Positions 7,743-16,327 are shown, numbered from the stretch's first letter. The stretch: 24,486 nucleotides of DNA from CAYRIY01 sp964424335 (GCA_964424335.1 CAYRIY010000055.1:1-24486); one strand, 5' to 3'. The notes: generated from the sequence alone by a model not told the origin. Program-made: numbers and translations.

Positions 7743-9400
7743 GGCACCCGTGGGTGGCGCTTTTTAAGGCGCTCCTCAATGTGAATTTCGGCATCTCCGC
7801 CCTGCGAGGGCAGTTTCGCAGACGGGAGCGACTTTGGGAGCCGCTCCTCGTTGTCGGCGGCGTCGCCATTGGCGCAGGGTCGATCACGTGGCTCATCGTC
7901 CAGTTCACCCAGTTGATGATCGAAGCGGGACTCCAGTTTGGCCAGCCCGAGTTTGTCCTCACGCTCGCCCATTTCGCGGCGGCGATTCTTGTGCTCATCT
8001 TTGGCCTCGCCTACGTGATGGGTACGTTTTATTTCGCAAATGACATGGCCTTCCTCTTGGCGTGGCCGCTTAGTGCGCGTCAGATCCTCTCGGCCAAGTT
8101 TGCGACGATCCTCGTCAACGAGTACCTGACGACGTTGCTCCTACTCGTCCCCGTGTACATCACGTACGCGCTCCATGTGCCCGTGGGCCCGCTTTACATC
8201 CCGAGCGCGATCGTGGTGTTCCTGCTCACGCCCATCATTCCGCTTGCCGTCGCGGCGCTGCTGGTCGTGCTCCTCATGCGGGTCGTCAGCGTTGCGCGCC
8301 GGCGGGACTTTTTCACGATGGTCGGCGGATTGTTGCTCGTGGTTGGGGTACTTGTCGCGCAATTCTTCATTCAAAACATGGGTCCCGAGCTCGCCGGAGA
8401 CGGCGATGTCTACGAATACATCTATGGCCAAGCCCACAGCCTTAGCCGTCTCGCCGCGGCGGGATACCCGCCGAGCTATTGGTCGATGCTCGCCATGGCT
8501 GAAGCAGGGAGCCCGAGCGGGTTTTTAGGCATTCTCGGGCTGGCCGTATGTGCCGTGGCTGCATTTGGCATCCTGCTTGCGGCGGGAGGGCGGTTTTTCC
8601 TCACTGCGGCTCAGTCGACCGGCGCAGGCCGCGCAGGCAAAACAGGTGCGAAAGCGGACTGGAGCGGCTCTTCTCCGGTCCGTTCGGTAGCAAGGGTGGA
8701 GCGAAAGCTGTTTCTTCGCACTCCGATGTACGTGTTGAACGGGTTTGCCGCCTTGGTGATCGTTCCCGTGGTCCTCTTGCTGCCGCAGTTTTCAAGCGAG
8801 GACGCGATCTCAGCCCTGCTCAGTTCCGGAAGGTTGAACCCCAATGTCGGCGTGGCCGCGATTGCGGGATGGTTCGCTTTGGCGACGGGGATGTCGATCA
8901 TTCCATCGACGGCCTTTTCTCGGGAAGGTCAAAAGCTCTGGATCGTCAAGGCGCTTCCGATCTCGGGAAGGGAGTTTTTTCTCGGCAAGCTGCTCGGCGC
9001 CGAGAGCATGATCGTTGTCGGCGCGCTTCCCGGCGCAGCCGCATTGGTGTACATGTTGGGGCTCGGCCTCGTGCCGGCGCTAGCCGGCATCCTCCTTGGC
9101 GTGGTGGCTTCGATCTTGGTCGCCGTGATCTGTCTTGCGATCGACATGGTGCGGCCGTGGCTCACATGGACCGATCCCACCCGCGCAATCAAGTCAAACA
9201 TAAACGGGTTGATCGGCATGGCGGCGTCGATTGCATTGATTGCCGCGTCCGCGTGGGCGGGCCTCCTATTGGTCAAGCGCGGGATGGCCGCAAGCGTCAC
9301 GATCGCGCTGCTTGCGGCCATCTATGTGGTCATGCTATTAGGCTTATGGCGATGGCTTGCGCCGAGGCTCGATCCCTTGCTCCAGCGAATGGGCAGTTGA
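7739..9400 (+). CDS. ABC-2 type transporter permease, large form
   Basis: This is a 553-residue polytopic membrane protein beginning at the GTG that overlaps the ATPase stop. The frame is open further upstream inside the ATPase gene, but that part is shadow. The first half has about six hydrophobic segments, including QLMIEAG...LAHFAAAILVLIF and the motif NDMAFLLAWPLSARQILSAKF. That motif is characteristic of ABC-2 permeases, where a cytoplasmic loop meets the ATPase. A soluble linker rich in Gly, Ser and Lys (about residues 300-325) separates a second half of about six segments that repeats the pattern as EGQKLWIVKALPISGREFFLGKLL. The two repeated coupling motifs make this a full-length two-module permease that could work with an ATPase homodimer. 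It ends convergent to the 5'-nucleotidase gene, 45 bases away. Confidence 0.9.
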   Translation: MRHPWVALFKALLNVNFGISALRGQFRRRERLWEPLLVVGGVAIGAGSITWLIVQFTQLMIEAGLQFGQPEFVLTLAHFAAAILVLIFGLAYVMGTFYFANDMAFLLAWPLSARQILSAKFATILVNEYLTTLLLLVPVYITYALHVPVGPLYIPSAIVVFLLTPIIPLAVAALLVVLLMRVVSVARRRDFFTMVGGLLLVVGVLVAQFFIQNMGPELAGDGDVYEYIYGQAHSLSRLAAAGYPPSYWSMLAMAEAGSPSGFLGILGLAVCAVAAFGILLAAGGRFFLTAAQSTGAGRAGKTGAKADWSGSSPVRSVARVERKLFLRTPMYVLNGFAALVIVPVVLLLPQFSSEDAISALLSSGRLNPNVGVAAIAGWFALATGMSIIPSTAFSREGQKLWIVKALPISGREFFLGKLLGAESMIVVGALPGAAALVYMLGLGLVPALAGILLGVVASILVAVICLAIDMVRPWLTWTDPTRAIKSNINGLIGMAASIALIAASAWAGLLLVKRGMAASVTIALLAAIYVVMLLGLWRWLAPRLDPLLQRMGS

Positions 9401-9445
9401 GAGCCTTACAGCCTTACGCGGCACGTCAGGCACGAGGCATGTACG

Positions 9446-11008
9446 TCACTCAGTTCTGACCTGGATCCTGCCCGTCACACTCGGCGCGACGGGGCCTGCC
9501 GCACGAAGTGATTCGATCACGATCGACGTGACAAGGTCACCCGACTCCGCGGGAATAATGCGCTCGGCCCCGACAAACATGGTGTAGCCGCTTCCGCCGT
9601 CCGCGAGGAAGTCGTACGTCGCCAAAGTGTAGTGTCGATCGGGATCGAGCGGCGCGCCGCCGACGTTGACTTCAAGCACTCGGCTTCCTACCGGATTCTC
9701 GGGGTCATAGGCAAACGTGAGCCCGCTAACCTGGGGAAACCGCCCCTCCAAGTCTTCGAGTCTGCTCACGCCGTGTTCGAGCGCTTCGAGGAGCTCGGCT
9801 CCCGTAAGTCGCAGTTTGACGGCGTAGTTGCCAAAGGGCATGATGGAGAAAATGTCTTCCCTAGTGAGCTTCCCAGGCCCGTAGATGCGATCGCCCCGCA
9901 GACCGCCCCCGTTGATGAGCGCTACATCCGCTCCGGCCCAGTCCCGCAGGACGTCGGCAAAGAGGTTGCCCAGAGCTGACTCCTCGGCCCGGACCAACTC
10001 GACGCGGGCGTCGAGCGGCGCCAAGGTTTCGCCGATCTCCTCCCGCATGATCTCCGGCACCAGTGCGGCATACTTCTCGACTACCGCGAGCGTCGTCGGA
10101 TCCGGCTCGAGGTTGCCCGATGCGACGAGCCCAGCGACGTCGTGGAGGGTAAAAGTCCAGTCCACGATTTTTCCGCCTGCGACGCGAAGCGTAAGCTCAC
10201 CGAGGTAGTCCAGTCCGGCCCCGACGCGCGAAATGATTGCGCCGTCGACCTCGATGGGCTGGTTAAGCACCTGCTGGTTGTGATCGCCAACGTAAACGTC
10301 GACTCCGGGAATCGTGGCGGCAAGGCGCTCCGTGACGTCCCCTGACTCGTGTGCCAGGACCACGACGACCTCGGCCCCCGCGGCCCGCATCTGGGGAACG
10401 ACCTCCCTTAGCGCCGCTTCCGGATCGAGTACGAGCACGTCAGGGCCCGGTTTGCTTGCGGTCGGAGTGTCGGCCGGAGCGATGCCGGTAAATCCGACCT
10501 TGACGCCGCCGAGCTCCCGAATGACAAATCGGGAGGCGCCTTGAGGGGCCGCAAACGCGTTGCCCGTCCGCCGGTCGAGGACGTTGGCGCTCACCCAGTC
10601 AAATCGGCTTTCTGCGACGAGATCGAGTAGATTGTTGGCGCCGTAGTCGAACTCGTGGTTGCCGTATGTGTCGATGTCCAGACCCGCGGCGTTCAGCGCC
10701 TCGATCATGTGGGCGCCGTAAAAAAGTGAGGAGAGCACCGACGACGCGGTGTCGTCACCGCTGCCGACAAACAGCGCATTGGGTCGGAGCGCTTGGATGC
10801 GCTTAGCGAGGGCGACGAAATGCGCGACGTTCAGTTGGTCATCTCCAAAGTCACCGAGAAAGTGCGTGTCATGGAGCAACGTGATTTCTGTGAGTGTTTC
10901 GGAGTCTGCACCGGATGCGCCCGCAACGCCCGCGGGGATTGCGAGGAGAAGCGCGATAACGACTGCTAACCACCGAGACAAGTTTAATCGTGCGTGTTGG
11001 TTTGTCAT
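9446..11008 (-). CDS. secreted 5'-nucleotidase / 2',3'-cyclic phosphodiesterase family metallophosphatase (UshA-like)
   Basis: This is a 520-residue exported enzyme that removes phosphate from nucleotides or nucleotide sugars outside the cytoplasm. The start is ATG 11008; a TTG 14 codons upstream is open but less likely. A signal peptide (Lys/Arg-poor start, hydrophobic LAVVIALLLAIPAGVAG) ends near residue 32. Metal ligands of the calcineurin-like domain are DTH (Asp47, His49), GSGDD (Asp85), GNHEFDYG (Asn117), AHES (His220) and DHNQ (His243, Gln245). The His-x-Gln pair is the form used by E. coli UshA rather than the commoner His-x-His. The C-terminal substrate domain shows INGGGLRGD, the IMPFGN loop and FLADGGSGY. 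It stands alone between convergent and divergent neighbours. Confidence 0.93.
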   Translation of the reverse strand: MTNQHARLNLSRWLAVVIALLLAIPAGVAGASGADSETLTEITLLHDTHFLGDFGDDQLNVAHFVALAKRIQALRPNALFVGSGDDTASSVLSSLFYGAHMIEALNAAGLDIDTYGNHEFDYGANNLLDLVAESRFDWVSANVLDRRTGNAFAAPQGASRFVIRELGGVKVGFTGIAPADTPTASKPGPDVLVLDPEAALREVVPQMRAAGAEVVVVLAHESGDVTERLAATIPGVDVYVGDHNQQVLNQPIEVDGAIISRVGAGLDYLGELTLRVAGGKIVDWTFTLHDVAGLVASGNLEPDPTTLAVVEKYAALVPEIMREEIGETLAPLDARVELVRAEESALGNLFADVLRDWAGADVALINGGGLRGDRIYGPGKLTREDIFSIMPFGNYAVKLRLTGAELLEALEHGVSRLEDLEGRFPQVSGLTFAYDPENPVGSRVLEVNVGGAPLDPDRHYTLATYDFLADGGSGYTMFVGAERIIPAESGDLVTSIVIESLRAAGPVAPSVTGRIQVRTE

Positions 11009-11072
11009 AGATCCCACCCGGTTTCTAGATGATGCGATTTGCATCGTCAATTTCTGCCCACGACCCAGCGTT

Positions 11073-11149
11073 CCTCTCCTATGGTCGCCTCAACCCCGTC
11101 TCAAATTTGTCTCACTGATGTTTTCTCAAGGCCAACATGGTAGGAGAGG
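11073..11149. repeat. 9-bp inverted repeat in the divergent spacer
   Basis: CCTCTCCTA at 11073-11081 is matched exactly by TAGGAGAGG at 11141-11149, in the spacer between the 5'-nucleotidase and NTF2-like genes. The arms are 59 bases apart. They could form a leader-RNA stem for the rightward transcript, or paired protein sites. The second arm resembles a ribosome site but has no start codon behind it. Confidence 0.35.
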
Positions 11150-11211
11150 GGGCAGTGAGCGGGGAAAATGCATTCGCATTCCAGCTGCTCTTATTGATAG
11201 GGAGGCGACTT

Positions 11212-11223
11212 ATGCAGTGGTGA
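11212..11223 (+). promoter_or_regulatory. three-codon mini-ORF overlapping the start of the NTF2-like gene
   Basis: ATG CAG TGG TGA lies six bases behind AGGGAGG (11199-11205), the ideal distance. Its stop overlaps GTG 11220 of the next frame as GTGA. The gene's own GTG codons are 11 and 14 bases from the same ribosome site. Ribosomes would therefore favour the mini-ORF and reach the gene by re-initiation. Confidence 0.4.
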
Positions 11224-11672
11224 CGTTGGAGAGAAAACTCGCGCGGGCGCTCGTGCTCATTGGAGTCTTGCTGTTCGCAGCGACAGGTGCGGCGATGGCG
11301 GCCGTCGATTCGTACGACGCGACGGACAGGGAACTGGTCGAAGAGTGGCTTCGATTGCTAAAGGAGAAGGATCGTGCCGCTCTGGACGAGTTTTTGTCCC
11401 CAGGGCTTTTGGTAACGAGGGGAGACGGCACGCACCTCACAAAGGAAGAATACCTCGACAACCCCGTCATCATTGACGAGTACGAGATCAGCAACGTCTT
11501 CGGCCGAGGCGTCGGAGATGTGCGCGTGGTGCGGTACGACGTGGCGTCCATCGAGTGGATCGACGGCATCGAGTTGACGCGGGACCCTGTTGTCCGCATG
11601 TCGGTCTTTCATTGGAACGGTGAGCGCTGGCAACTCATCGCCCATTCGAACTTCATCAACATCAGGCAGTAG
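11220..11672 (+). CDS. secreted NTF2-like (SnoaL/DUF4440-type) protein
   Basis: This 150-residue exported protein has a signal peptide at its N-terminus (MTLERKLARA, then a hydrophobic core ending in GAAMAA). The mature part follows the NTF2-like cone fold pattern: an amphipathic helix DRELVEEWLRLLKEKDRAALDEFLSP, then LVTRGDGTHLTKEEYLDN, and alternating strands ending in VVRMSVFHWNGERWQLIAHSNF. Such proteins are small-molecule binding or enzyme scaffolds, and no catalytic residue can be assigned here. The start is uncertain: GTG 11217 and GTG 11220 are in frame, and both lie downstream of a better-placed ATG mini-ORF. An upstream open extension exists but is spacer. A strong terminator follows at 11718, so the gene is monocistronic. 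Confidence 0.8.
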   Translation: MTLERKLARALVLIGVLLFAATGAAMAAVDSYDATDRELVEEWLRLLKEKDRAALDEFLSPGLLVTRGDGTHLTKEEYLDNPVIIDEYEISNVFGRGVGDVRVVRYDVASIEWIDGIELTRDPVVRMSVFHWNGERWQLIAHSNFINIRQ

Positions 11673-11717
11673 GACCGACGCTCGATTGACGAGGTAAAGG
11701 GATCGACAGCTACGGAT

Positions 11718-11750
11718 CGCGGCGGTGAGATTGCACCGCCGCGGTCTTTT
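11718..11750 (+). terminator. Rho-independent terminator after the NTF2-like gene
   Basis: A perfect ten-base-pair stem, CGCGGCGGTG with CACCGCCGCG around a six-base loop, is followed by GTCTTTT. It is placed 45 bases after the stop codon. Confidence 0.85.
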
Positions 11751-11763
11751 GGGGACCTCCTCG

Positions 11764-11818
11764 CGTTGTGATCCTGCCAATAAAGGAAATCCCTGGGAAT
11801 GACTGAAAGATCACAACG
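11764..11818. repeat. 10-bp inverted repeat upstream of the first sugar-binding protein
   Basis: CGTTGTGATC at 11764-11773 and GATCACAACG at 11809-11818 are exact reverse complements, 35 bases apart. They lie about 60 to 110 bases ahead of the start at 11876. They could be two operator half-sites or a leader stem-loop. The half-site contains TGTGA, but the 35-base spacing excludes a standard CRP site. Confidence 0.5.
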
Positions 11819-11875
11819 TAATTGTCGAACGCCGTTCGGGAATTCCGAAGGGACCAAGATGAGGAGGTTTGGACG

Positions 11876-13123
11876 ATGGTAAGTCGGAATTGTCGGAGAT
11901 TGGCTCGCATCATGGTGTTGACGGTGGTGTCGGCGGTTGCCTTGTGCACGGCAGCTTTTGGCCAGTCCACGCTAGTCGTGGGGCTCGCCGACGGAAACCA
12001 CACGGATTTCTACAGGCATGAGATCGTCCCCGCTTTCGAGGCGGCAAACCCGGACATCACCGTCGAGCTGATCGAAATGGGATGGTCTGCGGAGCATTAC
12101 ATCGTGCGGTATGCAGGCGGCACTGCGCCGGATGTCTTCCAAGGGGGGACCGGGATGTTCGGCCTTTCCGCTCAAGGCATGTTTGCTCCGCTGAATCCCT
12201 TAATCGAGAAGTATGGCTGGGGCCACGTCATCGAAGAGTTTCCGCCGAGTGTAGTCGAGGCCCTGAGCATCGATGGCCAGCTCTACGGAGTGCCATGGAG
12301 TTACTCGTCGGATAACTTTACGTATCTCGCAAACGTTTTTGCCGACGCGGGGCTCGATCCCAACCGGCCCCCTGATACGTGGGACGAACTGGTCGAGTTC
12401 GGCCGCATCTTAACTCGGTACGATGCTGCAGGCAACATCGTGTTTCAAGGATTCTGGACGGACAGCCACCGCAATCGATTTGCTCCGTTCCTTTACCAAG
12501 CGGGCGGAACGTGGATGAACGCCGACTTCTCCCAAGCTGCGTTTGGCAGCGCGTACGGACTCGAGGCGGTTGAGTTCCTCGACAGCCTGTTCAAGGAGCA
12601 TCGCATCATCGATCAGACACGGACGCTTGGCGATCTCGACGACGGCGACGCTGCGATGACCTTCACGTCGGCGAGCATCTTTCAAGAGGGAACCTCGCCC
12701 TTTTTTGACGCAGACGACATCCGAGTCGGCGTGCCCCCGATGCATCGACAGCGAGGTCAACGAATTACACCAAACACATGGCAGATCGGGGCCATCTCCA
12801 CACAACAGGACGCTGCGTTTCGCTGGATCATGTTTGTGTTGGAGCTCGAGAATGTCGTCAAGATGGGCCAGCAGTTGAACACGCTTCCGGTCCGGATGGG
12901 CGCTGGAGCCTATCCTCCTTGGGCCGGCGACATCCGCTGGCAGATTGCTCTTGAGTCGATTCAGTATGGCGTGATCGAGCCGTTGACGTCTCCATACTGG
13001 GACTTCATTCGCAGGGAGTATGTGACGAACACCTTGGACCGCGTCTTTTACCAAGGTGAGCCTCCATCGCTGATCGTTGAGGCGGAACGGCAAGCAAACG
13101 CATGGCTGATGGCACAAGAGTAG
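11876..13123 (+). CDS. ABC transporter substrate-binding protein, family 1 (sugar type)
   Basis: This is a 415-residue exported solute-binding protein. ATG 11876 follows GAGGAGG; the frame is open 18 codons further upstream but without a ribosome site. The signal peptide has an Arg-rich start, a hydrophobic VLTVVSAVALCTAAF core and likely cleavage at AFG/Q, with no lipobox. Mature sequence features are typical of cluster B/family 1: IVPAFEAANPDITVELIEMGW, GTAPDVFQGG, PLNPLIEKYGW, QLYGVPWSYSSDNF, PPDTWDELVEFGRIL and GDAAMTF. Such proteins deliver sugars or polyols to a MalFG-type permease, but no permease or ATPase is adjacent. The next gene is an APC-type transporter fusion. The GVPW...NFTYLANVFADAGLD segment shows the usual domain hinge. 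The ligand cannot be assigned. Confidence 0.9.
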   Translation: MVSRNCRRLARIMVLTVVSAVALCTAAFGQSTLVVGLADGNHTDFYRHEIVPAFEAANPDITVELIEMGWSAEHYIVRYAGGTAPDVFQGGTGMFGLSAQGMFAPLNPLIEKYGWGHVIEEFPPSVVEALSIDGQLYGVPWSYSSDNFTYLANVFADAGLDPNRPPDTWDELVEFGRILTRYDAAGNIVFQGFWTDSHRNRFAPFLYQAGGTWMNADFSQAAFGSAYGLEAVEFLDSLFKEHRIIDQTRTLGDLDDGDAAMTFTSASIFQEGTSPFFDADDIRVGVPPMHRQRGQRITPNTWQIGAISTQQDAAFRWIMFVLELENVVKMGQQLNTLPVRMGAGAYPPWAGDIRWQIALESIQYGVIEPLTSPYWDFIRREYVTNTLDRVFYQGEPPSLIVEAERQANAWLMAQE

Positions 13124-13146
13124 ATTGACAATCAGCTTGCTCGCTC

Positions 13147-13179
13147 ATGCGGGCCCGTCGGAGGCGACGGCGCCCGCAT
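13147..13179 (+). terminator. hairpin terminator candidate after the binding protein
   Basis: ATGCGGGC pairs with GCCCGCAT, and inside them CCGTC pairs with GACGG around a GGAGGC loop with one bulged C. The tail TCCTTAAATA is only weakly T-rich. It begins 24 bases after the stop and probably separates this gene from the transporter fusion. Confidence 0.55.
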
Positions 13180-13250
13180 TCCTTAAATACCGAGGGTCAT
13201 TGAGATCGAATGTGGAAAATTGCAGGAAACCGAAAAAGTGGGCATGAATA

Positions 13251-15653
13251 ATGGGTGTCGAAAGCGCTTACGGATGCTTCGAGCGCCCAAACGGCCATCG
13301 ATACGTACAAACTAGGAAGGAAAGGTTAAGCAAGTCAGCGCGGGGGAGCGGGTGGTCTTTCCTCCCGGTATCGGGGCGCCGATCCCCGCTGCTGCCGATG
13401 ATGCCCTCAACCTACGCTATGGAACACACGAGTTCGGCGAGTTTTCAATGGTCACTTGAGGACCGAAAGGGTGCGTTCGCAGCTAGACGGGCGCGCTCTT
13501 TGCTCTTTTTGATCGAAGCGAGGGCAACGCGAAACGCTGCCCGCTTTACCAGAGCCGTCGCGGACTTGGCCGAAGACGTGCCCTCGAACGAGCATGCGAT
13601 GTCGTACATCGACGCCTTTGGGGAAGGCTTCGGGCAGACGGTGCGAACGACGATTGCTCAAATCGAACGAAGCGTCGACGCGTGGCGATCCCTGGTCAGT
13701 GAGAGCGCCGACGTGCGCGCCGCGCTCATTTACTACATGGCGGAGAAGTACACGTTTACATACCGCTCTATTCCCGGGATCCGCAAAGCGCTAGGTCTGG
13801 ATACCCCTGCGGTTGGCCAGGCCTTCCTCGCGCAGTTTGGCCGCCCTATAGAAAGCGTTTACGCACCGTCTGAGTCCGTCGGAGCTTCGCTTGCGAGAGC
13901 GTGGACGGGCCTGGCCGGCGCACTTGAGTCACTTCCGCCGTTTTGGCTCTCGTTTGGCCTCACATTCAGCTCGAGTGTTCCCATTGCCATGATGGCCCTG
14001 CCGATCATGCTCGCCAATATCGGCTTGGTATGGGGCTTGGTGTTTTTGGTCGCTGTTGGCCTCATCAATCAGCTCACGATCTATTACGTCGTCGAGGCTG
14101 CGGTGCGCAGCGGCGTCGCCAGGCGCCGCACCGTGTTCCTCGGTGGGCTGGCCCGTGAGTACCTGGGTCCTGTAGGAGCTGCCGGAGTGTCGGTGGCGAT
14201 CGCCATGATCGGATTTTGTTCTGCTGTTTCCGGGTACGTCGGCCTGGCGGATAACTTGGAACGCGCGACGGGGATCCCGGAAGAGATCGTGGCGCTGGCT
14301 TGGTTTGTGTTGTCGGCGTGGCTGCTCGCTCGCGGCTCGTTTACCTTGACGCTCGCCGTCGTGCTGCTCCTTGGCGCGGTGACGACCACTTTGCTCATCG
14401 TGATCATCGGCATCGCGCTCGCGTATTTTGACGTCGGCCATCTCTCACTTTGGTATCCGAAAAGCGATACCGGTTCCCTAGATCTTAGCACGATACCGTT
14501 TGGCGCCATTCTCTCTTTTTACTTTGGGCACTTGTTCATCAGTCAACAAGGCAAGGTTGCGCTGGCCCGCGATCCCGAAGGGCGGGGATTTGTCCGAGGG
14601 GCTCAGTATGGGTCGGCGGCAGTGCTCCTCATCGGTGTTGTGTGGGCGATCAGTGTGAGCGGCGCGATTCCTTTCGAGGCTTTGTTTGGAGCTGCGGGAA
14701 CAGTGCTCGCCCCGCTTGCGGCCGCAACCCACGGGAGCGTGCAGACGATCGGCGTCGCGCTTACGATCCTCTTTCTCGGGCTCGGATCGATGAGAGGGTC
14801 GAGCCTGCTCTTCAACATGGTGCGAGAACGGTTTCCAGATAGGGTTTCCGATGGCAAGAGCCAGGGTGCCAGATCGAGAGCTCGGGTCCATTCGTTGCTG
14901 CCGCTTGTACCTGTGGCGGCGGTCTTTTTGACTGCGGCGTGGTTTCTATGGTTGGATACGGATGCGTTTGTAACGCCTCTGACTGCGGCTGGCGTCTTGG
15001 CGACTCCGGTCATCGTGGGCCTCTTTCCCGCACTCGTCATGGAGGCCGTGAAGCGCAAAGGCGATGTGATGCCGAAATGGGGGCGGGAATGGCTCTCTCA
15101 TCCCGCAATCCTCTTCCTGATCTACGTCGCCTCGTTGGCCTTTATCTTTCTGCATGGGATGGTTCTGTGGGAAGGGGCCGTCGCTCGCACCGTTGCGATT
15201 GGCACCGGCCTCGCCCTCGTCGGCGGTACGATATGGATGTTTCGCCATGGAACGTTTGCCCGCCGACTCATCGTTGAAGTCTGCCTTGACTCGAACTCCT
15301 CGGACGAAGGTGCTTTGCGGTATGCTTTGGTGGCCGGCGGAAAGCCGGTGTCAGGAGACGTGCGCGCATTGTACGACGCCTGGGTGACCGGATCGAACGG
15401 CCTGTTAGAAGCATCCGGATTGCCGAAGACGATCGTAATCGAAGCGCCGCTTGATGGGGCGAACGAGCTATGCCTTTGGGCCCACCGGGTAGACACCGAG
15501 GGTGATTCTGCTGCACTTGCGGTGACAGCCGAGATCGAAGATGGGCGAGGAAAGCGCACGATCGATCTCACGGAGCATGGTGGGCGGATCGTCGGCCGCG
15601 TGGATGGAGAACGCGTCGTCATTCAAATCGAAGTTGCTTCATCTAGCTTGTAG
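13251..15653 (+). CDS. APC/AAAP-type transporter with large soluble N- and C-terminal extensions
   Basis: The maximal frame is 800 residues. Residues about 230-660 are an eleven- or twelve-helix membrane unit resembling amino-acid permeases (PF01490 or aromatic permease type). The first helix carries FGLTFSSSVPIAMMALPIML, the unwound Gly/Ser-rich start of the APC fold, and IPFGAILSFYFGHLFISQQGK resembles helix 6 onward. Before it lies a predicted helical soluble part (about 75-215, with AALIYYMAEKYTFTYRSIPG). After it comes a strand-rich soluble domain (about 668-800). Plain permeases are 400-450 residues, so both flanks are extra. The start is uncertain: ATG 13251 has no ribosome site and the first 50 codons look unlike coding sequence, so ATG 13398, 13401 or 13419 may be real. 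Its 3' end overlaps the response regulator gene by 31 bases, tail to tail. It could be a transporter or a transport-derived sensor. Confidence 0.8.
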   Translation: MGVESAYGCFERPNGHRYVQTRKERLSKSARGSGWSFLPVSGRRSPLLPMMPSTYAMEHTSSASFQWSLEDRKGAFAARRARSLLFLIEARATRNAARFTRAVADLAEDVPSNEHAMSYIDAFGEGFGQTVRTTIAQIERSVDAWRSLVSESADVRAALIYYMAEKYTFTYRSIPGIRKALGLDTPAVGQAFLAQFGRPIESVYAPSESVGASLARAWTGLAGALESLPPFWLSFGLTFSSSVPIAMMALPIMLANIGLVWGLVFLVAVGLINQLTIYYVVEAAVRSGVARRRTVFLGGLAREYLGPVGAAGVSVAIAMIGFCSAVSGYVGLADNLERATGIPEEIVALAWFVLSAWLLARGSFTLTLAVVLLLGAVTTTLLIVIIGIALAYFDVGHLSLWYPKSDTGSLDLSTIPFGAILSFYFGHLFISQQGKVALARDPEGRGFVRGAQYGSAAVLLIGVVWAISVSGAIPFEALFGAAGTVLAPLAAATHGSVQTIGVALTILFLGLGSMRGSSLLFNMVRERFPDRVSDGKSQGARSRARVHSLLPLVPVAAVFLTAAWFLWLDTDAFVTPLTAAGVLATPVIVGLFPALVMEAVKRKGDVMPKWGREWLSHPAILFLIYVASLAFIFLHGMVLWEGAVARTVAIGTGLALVGGTIWMFRHGTFARRLIVEVCLDSNSSDEGALRYALVAGGKPVSGDVRALYDAWVTGSNGLLEASGLPKTIVIEAPLDGANELCLWAHRVDTEGDSAALAVTAEIEDGRGKRTIDLTEHGGRIVGRVDGERVVIQIEVASSSL

Positions 15654-16327
15654 CCAAAGCCGCGCACGGTTCGAACGATCGGACCTTCGCCCGGAAGTTC
15701 CCGCAGCTTGTTGCGCAAGTAGTAGACGTACTTTTTCACGTCCTCCGGGCCACTTTCATCCGCCCGTTCCGGCCAGACGGCCCGCAAAATCTCTCGGTTT
15801 GAAAAGACGCGCCCGGGCGTCGACGCCAAGAGACGCAAGAGTTCGTACTCCTTGGGTGAGAGGTTGATCGCGGCGCCGTCCCACCGAACCTCTTTTGCTT
15901 TGTCATCGATTGTGAGCCGCCCGACGGTTTGCAGGTCCTGGCCGACTTTGGGCGCCGCGCGGCGGAGCACGGCCTGGATGCGCGCATCGAGTTCCTTGAG
16001 GTCGAAGGGCTTGGTGATGTAGTCGTCGGCCCCTTCCGCGAGCCCCTTTACCTTGTCGTTTGCGCTGTCCAACACGGTGAGCATGATGACGGGCACTCCG
16101 TGTGTGGACCGAATCTCGTGCAGTACGCTCCACCCGTCGAGCTCGGGCATGTTGACGTCGAGGAGGACGAGGTCGGGATCTTCCGTAAAAAAGCGCCGAC
16201 ACGCCTCGCTGCCGTCCTCTGCTGTCGATACGAAATACCCCTTTGCGGTCAGGTATTTCACCACGAGGCGGCGGGCGTCGTCATCGTCGTCGGCAATCAG
16301 AATGCGCGTCCTTGTCGCGGGTGTCAT
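15623..16327 (-). CDS. OmpR/PhoB-family response regulator
   Basis: This is a 234-residue DNA-binding regulator. The receiver domain (1-120) shows the acidic cluster IADDDDD, phospho-acceptor Asp57 in LVLLDVNMP, Thr84 in MLTV and Lys106 in ITKPFD. The C-terminal winged helix (about 130-234) has the classic INLSPKEYELLRLLASTPGRVFSNREIL and VRTVRGFGYKLD. ATG 16327 is preceded by AAAGGAG and shares one base with the stop of the kinase gene (TGATG), so the pair is coupled and surely cognate. The last 31 bases overlap the end of the convergent transporter fusion. By family it binds direct-repeat sites in target promoters once phosphorylated. Targets are unknown; the neighbouring transporter fusion, binding protein and lipoprotein are natural candidates. 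Confidence 0.95.
   Translation of the reverse strand: MTPATRTRILIADDDDDARRLVVKYLTAKGYFVSTAEDGSEACRRFFTEDPDLVLLDVNMPELDGWSVLHEIRSTHGVPVIMLTVLDSANDKVKGLAEGADDYITKPFDLKELDARIQAVLRRAAPKVGQDLQTVGRLTIDDKAKEVRWDGAAINLSPKEYELLRLLASTPGRVFSNREILRAVWPERADESGPEDVKKYVYYLRNKLRELPGEGPIVRTVRGFGYKLDEATSI

Noticed and set aside
11764..11818. CRP-type site, because TGTGA and TCACA are both present
   Set aside because: The half-sites are far apart (35 bases between the 10-base arms), whereas CRP needs six bases between TGTGA and TCACA.
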